Below are positions 28,055 to 38,300 of a DNA stretch of 64,000 bases, in pieces. Source of the DNA: CAMWXW01 sp051650105. Lineage in GTDB: Bacteria; Desulfobacterota; Desulfovibrionia; Desulfovibrionales; Desulfovibrionaceae. Position 1 is the first letter of the stretch, and each line of letters begins with the position of its first letter. The notes beneath the pieces were generated by a model. That model saw only the letters and a program-made list of their open reading frames with translations, was not told where the DNA came from and made no database searches. The stretch spans positions 1 through 64,000 of the forward strand of contig JBOFIJ010000012.1 of the NCBI GenBank assembly GCA_051650105.1, read 5' to 3'. Made by a program: the position numbers and the translations under genes.

Positions 28055-28083
28055 TTGAAAAATGTAAGAAAATTGACTATACT
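28055..28083 (+). promoter_or_regulatory. plsC-like gene promoter predicting a leaderless mRNA
   Basis: TTGAAA (28055-28060), 17-bp spacer, TATACT (28078-28083), then 6 nt to the ATG at 28090. No Shine-Dalgarno is present. Confidence 0.55.
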
Positions 28084-28089
28084 CAGCGG

Positions 28090-28905
28090 ATGTACAATTT
28101 TATAGATAGTAATTTATATAATGCAAAATACACAACACAACTAAGAACACGTTCTTTTTTTAATAAACATTTCACAAACATTATTGGCTACTACAGAATT
28201 TTTACTGAAAATATTCTTTGCTCTTTTAAAATTAAATCACTCTCTAACAAAGAAGAACAGTTTATAACAATGCTATCTTGCATACATACACTGTTCAAAC
28301 AATTTGAAGACATCGGTATGACATTCTTTCTGGAGGGGCTGGACAATACAAGAAAATGCGAGCCTTCTATTATTTTAGCCAATCATATGAGTTCTATGGA
28401 AACCTTTTTCTTAGGTCTTCTCGCTGGTACAGACAGAAAAGTTTCTTTTGTTGCGAAACGATCTCTTATTCGATATCCCATATTCAAGAATATTATTTCT
28501 CTTTTTGACCCTGTCCTAGTCGATAGAGTTAATCCTAGAGAAGATTTTAAAGTTATTATGAAAGAAGGACAGCGTGTTCTTGATTCTGGAAGGCACATTA
28601 TTATATTCCCTCAAGCAACAAGAAAACAAATTTGCGTACCAGAAGATTTTTCTAGTATTGCCATTAAACTAGCAAGAAGTACTTCTGCGCCCGTTATTCC
28701 ACTTGCTTTAAAAACGGATGCTCTTGGTGTTGGCAAATACATTAGAGATATTGGAAGAATTCGCGCAATTCCTGTTCACTATAAATTTTTTACTCCTTTC
28801 ACTATTGAAAGTGCCTCTGGTAAAGAAGAACAACTCTATACAACGTCTCTTATTTGCACGCAAGTTAAGGAATGGCAAGCAGCGGAAAATAACTTTATTT
28901 CATAA
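28090..28905 (+). CDS. PlsC-like lysophospholipid acyltransferase
   Basis: Predicted 1-acylglycerol-3-phosphate-type acyltransferase (LPLAT family), 271 residues, acting at the inner membrane in phospholipid synthesis. Motif I is NHMSSMETF near residue 98, that is HX4E instead of the usual HX4D. Motif II is VLVDRVNPREDF near 140. Motif III is FPQATR in place of FPEGTR. Motif IV is VIPLALKTDALG. These variants recur together in Desulfovibrio-type homologues as I know them, so it is probably active. The ATG at 28090 was chosen because it sits 6 nt behind a good promoter; 45 more codons are open upstream but are unlike the family. Confidence 0.75.
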   Translation: MYNFIDSNLYNAKYTTQLRTRSFFNKHFTNIIGYYRIFTENILCSFKIKSLSNKEEQFITMLSCIHTLFKQFEDIGMTFFLEGLDNTRKCEPSIILANHMSSMETFFLGLLAGTDRKVSFVAKRSLIRYPIFKNIISLFDPVLVDRVNPREDFKVIMKEGQRVLDSGRHIIIFPQATRKQICVPEDFSSIAIKLARSTSAPVIPLALKTDALGVGKYIRDIGRIRAIPVHYKFFTPFTIESASGKEEQLYTTSLICTQVKEWQAAENNFIS

Positions 28906-29086
28906 TGCAATATGGCTTTCTGCACTATACATAATTGTACAGTCGGCATGCTTTTATATGAGAGCGACTCCCCAAATACCTCCTGTTTGGCACACAGCAG
29001 GTTCGTCAAATAGAAGATACGGCCATAGCTATTACGCTATTATAGGCAAGGGGATTTTTTAGCATAAATAGAGCAATAATAGCGCC

Positions 29087-29998
29087 TTACAATTTATACG
29101 ATTTTTTTACTGTTTCCCATGCCTTAATACTCTCCTCACTGTGTTCTTCGGGTAATAAACTTGGCTCAAATATCACAATCTGGTTTCCCTTTTTATCTCC
29201 TTGGCTCAAACCCTTACCTTGTACTCTTAATTTCGTACCACTTTTTGTATTGGGTGCTATTTGTATTTCAACACCCCCATATAAGGTTGGCACTGTCACA
29301 AGCCCACCAAGAACCGCAACCCATGGGTACGTCTTCAATGTATATTTTATATCTGCGCCATCTACAATAAAATCATTATGCTTTGCAAAAAATAATTCAA
29401 TATAGAGATCCCCCGTACGAGGACCAGAGGATCGCCCTTTTCCCTTTAAACGTATTTTAGCACCATTTTTTATATTTTGTGGAATAGTTATCTCTATATT
29501 TTTCTTTACCCCTGAATTGGGGTCTTGTAACGCAATAATTTTTGTTTTCCCCAAAGCAATTTCTTCCAATGTAACCTCTATTTTTGCTGAAGTATCTAAA
29601 TTTTCCTGCTGCCTTGAAAACGTATTACCAAAATCCATAGTATCAAAATTCATCCCTCCAGACCCATAAGAAGAACCTCTACCAAAAAGTGTTTCAAAGA
29701 AACTACTAAAACCACTTTCTCCGCCCATATTCCCCATACCATGAGAAGAAAAATCTTGATACCCTCCGCCATTCCAATTAGAACCAATAGCATCATATTG
29801 TTTTCTTTTTTCATCATCTTTTAGCACTTCATATGCTTCATTAATCTCTTTAAATTTTTCTTCTGCTTTTGCATTATTCTGATTAAGATCTGGGTGATAT
29901 TGCTTAGCTAATTTTTTAAATGCCTTGGCAATAGTATCTTTTGTTGCAGTTTTCTCTACACCAAGCACAGCATAATAATCTTTATACGAAACAGACAT
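29087..29998 (-). CDS. CbpA-type DnaJ co-chaperone
   Basis: Type II (zinc-finger-free) J-domain protein that stimulates DnaK. J domain at residues 5-70 with KQYHPDLNQ (HPD loop); Gly/Phe/Ser-rich linker about 75-125; then the peptide-binding C-terminal beta-domains, with VTLEEIALGKTK, GKGRSSGPRTGDLYIEL and VAVLGGLVTVPTLYGGVEIQI. 303 residues, matching CbpA rather than DnaJ (no CXXCXGXG repeats). ATG at 29998 with AAGGAG and good spacing. Monocistronic, convergent with the PlsC-like gene. Confidence 0.9.
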   Translation of the reverse strand: MSVSYKDYYAVLGVEKTATKDTIAKAFKKLAKQYHPDLNQNNAKAEEKFKEINEAYEVLKDDEKRKQYDAIGSNWNGGGYQDFSSHGMGNMGGESGFSSFFETLFGRGSSYGSGGMNFDTMDFGNTFSRQQENLDTSAKIEVTLEEIALGKTKIIALQDPNSGVKKNIEITIPQNIKNGAKIRLKGKGRSSGPRTGDLYIELFFAKHNDFIVDGADIKYTLKTYPWVAVLGGLVTVPTLYGGVEIQIAPNTKSGTKLRVQGKGLSQGDKKGNQIVIFEPSLLPEEHSEESIKAWETVKKSYKL

Positions 29999-30203
29999 CC
30001 TAAAACTCCTTCCACAAAATATTTACGATTATATATATTTTTTTATAAAAGTAAATAAAAATGTGCAGCAATACTCTTGTGAAGAGTTATATCTTTTCAC
30101 TAAGTAGCTAACTTTAATTGCATTTACTTTGCATTTAAGATACCATAGAAAAACATTATTTGTGCTTCTACTTATTTTCCCCAATACAATAACGAGGTCC
30201 TCT

Positions 30204-32192
30204 ATGGAATTCTTTCTTCTAAAAGAATTAACACTGCTTTTTGCTATTTCCATTTCTGTCATCTATATTTGCTCTAAAATACGTTTGCCTGCAATTATTG
30301 GTTTTTTACTTACTGGTATATTCCTTGGGCCACATGGGCTTGGCTTATTAACAACTGTACATGAAATAGAAGTACTTGCGGAAATTGGCATTATCTTTTT
30401 ACTTTTTACTATTGGTGTTGAACTTTCTCTTAGTGAATTAAAAAAATTAAAAGTTCCTGTTTTCCTTGGAGGTTTTTTACAAGTTTTTGTAACGGCTGGA
30501 GTAGTTACATTATTAACATATTCTTATTTCGATTCCATAGGAAGCGCCATTTTTATGGGTTTTCTTATATCACTCTCTTCAACAGCTATTGTCCTTAAAC
30601 TATTTCAAGATAGAGGGCTTATAGAGACATCACAAGGCAAACTCTCCCTTTCTCTTCTTATCTTTCAAGATATCATTATTGTCCCTATGGTTCTTCTTAT
30701 TCCCTTTCTCTCTGGTGCAAAAACAGATTTTTTACAAGATACACTCTCAATTATAGCAAGTCTTTTAGCCATTACAATATTCTTTCTTGTTGCTAGAAAA
30801 CTTATTCCACCACTTTTACACAATATTATTACAAAAACAAGAAATAGAGAAATTTTGCTTCTCAGTTTACTTGTTATTTGTTTAAGCACCGCTTTTGTTA
30901 GTTCAAGTTTAGGATTATCCTTATCACTTGGAGCATTTCTGGCAGGGTTACTTATTTCAGAATCTGAATATAGTATAAGTGCAATTGGAGCAATTCTACC
31001 CTTTAGAGATGTTTTCACAAGCTTATTTTTTGTTTCTGTAGGAATGCTTTTTAATATTCAATTTGCTATAACACATTTTATAACTGTTATTCTTATTGCT
31101 ATTGTCATTATTTTTATAAAAGCAAGTTTTGGCATAATTGCTATTATCGCATTGCGTTATCCTTTGCGACCAGCCATCTTAGTTGGCTTTTCCCTTGCTC
31201 AAATTGGGGAATTTTCTTTTCTTCTTACAAAGGCTGCTGCAGATACCTCCTTGCTAGATGGACAAAATTATCAGTTTTTTCTTGGGGCGAGCATCGTTAC
31301 TATGATTGCAACACCTTTTCTTATGAATTTTGGAAATACATTGTCGACAGAAATTGCAAAATACCCTTTTTTCTCAAAAATATTCGTTGACAATGAACCA
31401 GTCATACAACATGATTTAGAATTACAAGATCATATGATTATTGTTGGGTATGGCATAAGTGCACAAATGTTAGCACGTGCAGCTCGTTTTGCAAAAATAC
31501 GTTATACAGTCCTTGAAATGAACCCAGAAATTGTTCGTTCTTTTTCTCAAAAGGGTGAAGATATTCACTACGGTGATGCAGCTGAAATTGCTGTTTTAGA
31601 ACATCTTGGAATAAGAAAAGCAAGGGTAATTAGTATTCTTATCTCCGATCCTGCTGCAGTGCATCGCATAATTGATGCAGTTCATAGAGAATATCCCTCT
31701 GTTCGAATTATTGCAAGAACACGATTTACAAAAGATGTTATCCCGCTACGAGAAATGGGTGCTAGTGAAGTAATTGCCGAAGAATTTGAGAGTAGTGTAG
31801 AAGTATTTTCTCATGTGCTAAGTAAATATTATATCCCATTGAATGATATTAATACTTTTGTGCAAAATATACGCAAAGAATACTATGATACCCAACATTA
31901 TGAGATATATCCCCTTGCAACATCACCAAAAGAATTAGATACATTTATTGGTTCTCATAGACTCATTGCTGTGCGTTTAGAAAAGGAAGCCTATCTTTGC
32001 GGAAAAACATTGATGGAGGCCTCTTTACCAAAACGATATGGTATTAATATTGTTGCTATTAGAAGAAATAATACTATTCTCCCAATTATTACAGGGCAAA
32101 CAATCCTGCTAGAAAACGATATCATCTATATTTTTGGAAGTATTACAGACCTTGAGTCCAGACTTTACCTTTTTGAAAAAGAAGAAGTATAG
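30204..32192 (+). CDS. KefB/KefC-type monovalent cation:proton antiporter
   Basis: CPA2 family transporter of 662 residues. About 12 membrane helices fill residues 1-385, with GFLLTGIFLGPHGLGL and a LSSTAIVLKLFQDRG segment. A cytoplasmic RCK/TrkA-N domain follows with IIVGYGISAQMLARAARFAKI (about 413-433), then a TrkA-C module (SHRLIAVRLEKEAYLCGKTL). Such proteins control K+/H+ or Na+/H+ exchange, gated by nucleotides or thiols. The ATG at 30204 has GAGG about 7 nt before it; the frame is open to 30129 but unsupported. It stands alone between cbpA (divergent) and the giant gene. Confidence 0.88.
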   Translation: MEFFLLKELTLLFAISISVIYICSKIRLPAIIGFLLTGIFLGPHGLGLLTTVHEIEVLAEIGIIFLLFTIGVELSLSELKKLKVPVFLGGFLQVFVTAGVVTLLTYSYFDSIGSAIFMGFLISLSSTAIVLKLFQDRGLIETSQGKLSLSLLIFQDIIIVPMVLLIPFLSGAKTDFLQDTLSIIASLLAITIFFLVARKLIPPLLHNIITKTRNREILLLSLLVICLSTAFVSSSLGLSLSLGAFLAGLLISESEYSISAIGAILPFRDVFTSLFFVSVGMLFNIQFAITHFITVILIAIVIIFIKASFGIIAIIALRYPLRPAILVGFSLAQIGEFSFLLTKAAADTSLLDGQNYQFFLGASIVTMIATPFLMNFGNTLSTEIAKYPFFSKIFVDNEPVIQHDLELQDHMIIVGYGISAQMLARAARFAKIRYTVLEMNPEIVRSFSQKGEDIHYGDAAEIAVLEHLGIRKARVISILISDPAAVHRIIDAVHREYPSVRIIARTRFTKDVIPLREMGASEVIAEEFESSVEVFSHVLSKYYIPLNDINTFVQNIRKEYYDTQHYEIYPLATSPKELDTFIGSHRLIAVRLEKEAYLCGKTLMEASLPKRYGINIVAIRRNNTILPIITGQTILLENDIIYIFGSITDLESRLYLFEKEEV

Positions 32193-32325
32193 TCTTTGTA
32201 ATCCTTTTCCAAAAAAACATTTTCTTTCTTGACTTCCCTATGCCTTTGTATTAGTTCCTATGTAGAAAAAAATCTCGAGTAAAAAATAGGTTCACGTTAT
32301 TTTTTGCCTTGGTGAGGGAACTTTT

Positions 32326-35300
32326 ATGCCAGAACTTAATGGATTGCCTCCAGTCTCGGAGACAAACACTACTAATGCTACACCCATAGAAACAACAATT
32401 TCTCGGGTTACGCAAGTACACAGTACCAGTCCAGTGCCTCCTGAACGGGTTAGTCCAACCATATTTCAACCAGAATATCTCCCACAAACAACCTCTCTTC
32501 AGGAATACACAACTACGCAGATGAGCCAAGAAGCCAGAGAGTTTCTGTCAATTCTTGAGGCAACGTTGCTATCCTTAAATAAACTCACTGATTCTGAAGA
32601 ATCTCGTCAAAGATTTAATGAGATCACGTCTAGTCTTGAAATAATCTTATCCAGTCTCCCTCAAATTCGCTACAGAGAACCCAATATAAGTATACCTCTT
32701 TCTGCTACTATTCAAACTATTACAGATCGTATTACAAGTTCTCTTAATCATAGAAACATGGCAGCACTTTCTTCTTCTATTGCACTACTTAAAAGTTTAT
32801 CTGAAGAATTCAATTTAACCGTTTCATCAAGTTCTTTTACAGCATTTGAAAGAAGAAAGGGGAGAATCTCCGCTGTAGAGTCGTCAGGTGTGCCAGGGCA
32901 TTTTATACTTCCAGAAGGCTATTCTCCTACTGAAACAACAGAAGCTGCCATTAATTTACTTAATACTCTTCCTCATAATGCTATTTCAGAAGCTCTTGTT
33001 GTTCCATATTCTCGTGCCCTAGAACAACAACCCAGAGAATTGCGATATCAATTCATGAGAGAAGTTGAATTATTAACACAAGCATTTACTCCGTTACATG
33101 CTATTTCTAACCATGTTAGGCGTGCGTATAAGGATATTACTTTAGTATCAACAGAAATCGATCAAAATAAGCTCTTAAGACAACACGTTCAACATCTTAT
33201 TACAAACCATTTTCCTCATGGAATAGATTCCGCTTCGCTTTTATTACGCGGGTCACTCAACAGCTTTGATTATACACAACCGACACTTCAAGAACTTTAT
33301 AATATAATGGTTTCTCGAACTAAATTTCTTTCTGCCAAAGAAATACTTCATTTTCTCACTGCTGCGGACTCTTCTTCTCAAGAAGGAGGAAATATCCGTG
33401 TCCAAGTAATAAAATATTTTGGTATTTTTCCTATATTTCTTCGCCATGCTCTTAATCCTCATAGCCACATTTATCAGGATCTTTTGATACTTTGTGATCT
33501 ACTCGAAACAAAGGATTATGTGAATGCAGCAAAACACGCAATGAACTTAAGAAGTCAGGAAAATATCTCTTCTGAAGAACGGAATCTTATTTCTACAATT
33601 TTTTATCTCATGTTCCCTGTCGAGCACCTTCCAGAAGAATCTCAAGCTATGACTGCACTGCTTACTGCTCTCAGAGATAACGTATTTTCGTCTACTGAAA
33701 TCTCTGTGTTGCAAGAAGATAGTTTGGCCTTATTACCTCTTCGAATGCTTCATCATCACACTAATTCACAACTTGATAGCAATCCAGGAGAGCGCCGTCT
33801 TACAGAACTGTCCCATTTTATTAGTGAACTTTTAGACTCAGCTTCTTCTTTAACACCGCATGAACTACTTTCTACTATGTTGCCAACTATAACAGCAGAA
33901 CTTAATACATTACTCCTTAGTATTATAGATGGCTTATCTTCTCCTCAACAGGGTGCGGTACAAACACTTGATCAACTACGATATTCTTTGTATCAACAAT
34001 TCCAAAATGTGCTCTCACAGTTTCCAGAAGAATTTAGCCAGCTTTTTATTCCATCTTCAAGAGAAGTGGTAGCTGTGAATCATCCGAATTATATAAGGAA
34101 TATGCATGCAACTCTTTCTGCTATTTTTGAACACACAAAAAATGCAGAAACTCATGGCATTTATCTTCCTACCTCTGGACAAAGCCTTTTTTCATCAGAA
34201 TTATGTAAAATAGTATTGAGTTCTTCTTCTTACCCAAGGAATCTTTGGATATCTAAAGAAACATTTACTCAGTTAAGAGAATCTTATGATCTGTTTTGCA
34301 ATACATTAGAGAGCATGGAACAGACGCCTCTTTCTCAGAAAGAGGGTCTTTACTCAGATCTTTCTGCCCTATACAATGCTACAATACAAAGAGTCCAAAA
34401 TATTTTAGAGAGTCGAGGAGTTTCTTCTGACGATATTATTCATGTACAAGATCAAGAAGACGACATCCCTGCAGAAAGTTCTTCAACTGAATTTTCTCTT
34501 GATACACAAGGGAATCAAGTACTTTCTTCAGCAGGGGAAGGCCATCTTCCATCAACAAGTATTTCCAATGTACTTTCTGGTGCTGGTGCTGGTGGTGATG
34601 ATGATAACAATGGATTCCCAAACCTCCAAATTAACTCTACATATAACAATGCAATAAGACAATCTTCTTATGCACATCTATATCGCATCCTATATGAAAT
34701 GTTTGGACATCTATTGTATGGACAACAAGCTCGCGATTTATATTCTGAATTAATAGACCTTGAAAATGGCTCAATAAGACACACTATTGAAGAATTACAA
34801 CAACAGATAAATGGACTTTACAATACAATGTTGATATATGATCAAAGACATTTAACACATTCTGAGTCTGTATCCCATATGTCCGTCATTACGAGTATTT
34901 CCAAAATCCTCCCAGAAGATCTAGCATTGCAGAGAAGAATTACAACTACCTCAAAGGATGTTAATACTGTTTTTCGCGATATTGAAGAAGGAAGAGATCC
35001 GTCTGTACCATTAGATACACTAACACTCAGTATACGAAGTCTTTTACAAGATATATTCACTTCCCTTGAAGAGGCCGATAATGGAAAAAGAAGACATATT
35101 TTTCAACACCTCGTCCAATATATACAATCTGAAAATAGTAATGCCGATAGACTTGGCATTGTATTAAATGATTCTCTCCTGGAAAATATAAGAAATATCA
35201 TTTCTTCATCCTCCGCATACTCTGGGTCTATGGAAGAACTTAGAGATTCTTTTTCTAGAGCATATCAAATTACCCAGTCCATTCAAACTTTTTATCGCAA

Positions 35301-38300
35301 TCAAAATCACCATATAAGGTCCTTACGTAATCAATTTGAGGCATTACAACTCATTTCCTATTCTGTTTCTTCAGACTTTACTGATAGAATACGTCGTCTA
35401 CACGATGCACTTTTGGAAAGAGAAGCTGCTTATCCTGCCATAATTACGAATTCTAGAAGAATTTTAGACAAAATGGACATTGAATCCACTGAATCAGAAA
35501 GACAAACCCTCCTCACTTTTGTAACAGATTTAGAAGGCAGGTTTAATGAGTTTTCAACCGTTCATCCCACATTAAGACGTATTTTTTCTTCTATGAGAGC
35601 AAGAATACAGAATCCTTCGCCAATATTACAATCCGATCTCACATATTATTCGGATCAAATGACAATGTATTCAAATATATTTTCTTCCCTTGAAAGAATT
35701 AACAATGTATATTTAAGCACAGCAGCTCCTTCACTTGAAGATAGGGATTTTATAAATTCACCAGTGAATTCACATTCTCGTCTCTCTGGAACTATAGACT
35801 CAGAACTCCCAAGAGAGGAGGAAAGCACAGAGTTTATATTAAATCGTTTTGATACTTCCTTTGCACAGCGATATGGTATTGTGCCAACATATCTTCTTGC
35901 TATTCACACTGAACGAAGATCACGTCTTAAACGACTATTAGAAGCTATTATATCTCATACTGAAAAAGATTCTCTCAGCGAAGAAGAACACACCCTTCTT
36001 AGAGAAATGCAAGAAACTCTTTCCACTACAGCACTTCTTCCACATATAATCAGCTATGCACACTATAAAAATATGTTATCTACTGTAGAACAGGCACTCG
36101 CTCCTATTGCTCAAAAAATGAACACTAGTGTTAATCCTACCCCTTTAGTGAACCAAGAAATATCTCTTGCCACTTCAGCAGAATCTGCTTTTGTTATTTC
36201 TCTACATCAGGAATATGTATTCAGATTTAAACTCATAGAGAGTCAACGTGATCTTCCACAAGATCTTTTCTTAGCAATCCTTAAACTAAGATATTTGCTA
36301 TCACATTTGTCTGAAGGAATGCAACATATCAATTTACAACTTAATTCTGAAGAATTTTTGTTATTCTCTTCCCTTTTACAAGAGATTAATGAACTTCTTT
36401 CCCGAATTGAAAGTGCATTAAGTACAGAAAAATCTCCAACTCCCACAAGTCTTTTTTCTCATAGAGATGATGAAATAATAGCTATTCTTGGCTCTCAACC
36501 AACATCCACATTACGTACACCACAGGCTTCTCCCGTGACTACTCCTGATATTATTGTTAATATTATCGATGAAGAAGGTTTACATTCCCCATCTTCCATG
36601 CAACCAAGTCCTCCTGCTAGAAAAAGACCGGTTCGAGTAAGACTATACGCTTTATTAGAAAATATCGAGCAAAGAGGCCGCTTTCTAAAGATGTTTGCAG
36701 ATGTGATGTCTTCTATTATATCAGAAGAGAACCGACAAATAGCTCGGGAATATTACACTCTTTGTTTAGATATAGGAGTACAGTCTACAGACATTACAGA
36801 TGATTCTGAAGATCTCGAAGACAGGTTAAATGGGATACAAGATAGAGTAGTCCAACATAGTGTAAAGATTGATCAACATCTTTCTTTATTACTTACTTTC
36901 TTATCTCAAGAAAATATACCCTCAATAATGACACCAGCAGTTGATTGGAGAATATATTTAACAAATACAGAACATCAAAGACTACAAGATGAGTTAAACA
37001 GTATTAATACAACTTCTTCACAATCTATAGGAAAAAGCCTAGATGACACTTTGCTTTGGCAGGAATTGCTTTCATTGGAAGATATTTTATCTGCTAGAAG
37101 AGATGCCAATGATGCCCCCCCAGTATTACTTTTATTTCTAAATCTTATTCATACTATCAGAGGTCTAGACCTAGAAAATCGTTCGACAATATATCCTAAT
37201 GCCAGCGTGAGAGCTATACTATATTACACTGCAAGAACACTTTCTTTCTTCCAGAATGTTCAGACATCTACACCACCATCTACACCTACACCAGAAAACG
37301 TAGTTGAACCATCCACCTTTCTTGATCAAATTGAACGGGTACTCTCCCTTCTCCGTCTTCACTATCATCTTAATCCAAGTGACACAGAAAAAGAAAAGAA
37401 TATTAATGATAGAAGGACTCTGGAACAGATTAAAAATGCTCTAGGAACTCTCCTTAATGCTGAGAAGACATCTGAAGCCTCACAGTTAGTAGAAGAAAAT
37501 ATAAATTCTATTTCTAATATGCAAGTGGAGGCAGAAGAAGCACTTCGTACACATCTAGATCACGGAGGACATCTTACTGCAAGGTCTCGTTTATTCGATT
37601 TTACCCTTAGACCAGAACAAATAGGAAACTTGTACACCTTATCAAACTCCCTTCCAGATTCCATTCAACCCGAAGATATAGAAACACACCTCCAATTTCT
37701 CAATCCAATTCATTCAATACTCTCTCATTTACGGCCAGCCCCTAGAGTAGAAGATGCATTACTATCTTTTATTTCTACACTAGAAGGATTATATAGTGGC
37801 ATACAAGCAAGATTACGTAAAGAAATATTCTCTCGAGGATCTTTATTAGCAGTACAACATATGTTATTTCTTCTTCATAATAACCTATATCCGTCTACTA
37901 TTACAGTGAGTCCGACTAATATTCCAATATTTACTCCTACATCGATCATGGCAGAACAACATTCTACTGTAGCATCTCTACGACCTCTTTTCACTGAAAT
38001 GAGACAGATTATGACCGCTCTTTCTCGCGTAATTGGGGAAAATACAGCCTTAGAAAATGAATTGCTCATTATTGAAAATGCTCTTGTTATTTTAGAAGGA
38101 GAAACTCTAACGCCAGAAGATAGTAAATTCGTCAATAAAACACTGCAGAATTTCGTCAGGCATTATGAATTACTACGAGCATTACACTACTTATATTTTA
38201 ATGATCTTCCTCTATCCGGACAAGAGAAAACTACCATAATGGACAAGGCTTCTATCCGGAATACTTCGGATATGCTGTCCCATCTTGACAATTTACATGA

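Noticed and set aside
28940..28960. Sigma54-like TGGCAC near 28987
   Set aside because: Lacks the TTGC element at the right spacing and no gene starts downstream on that strand.
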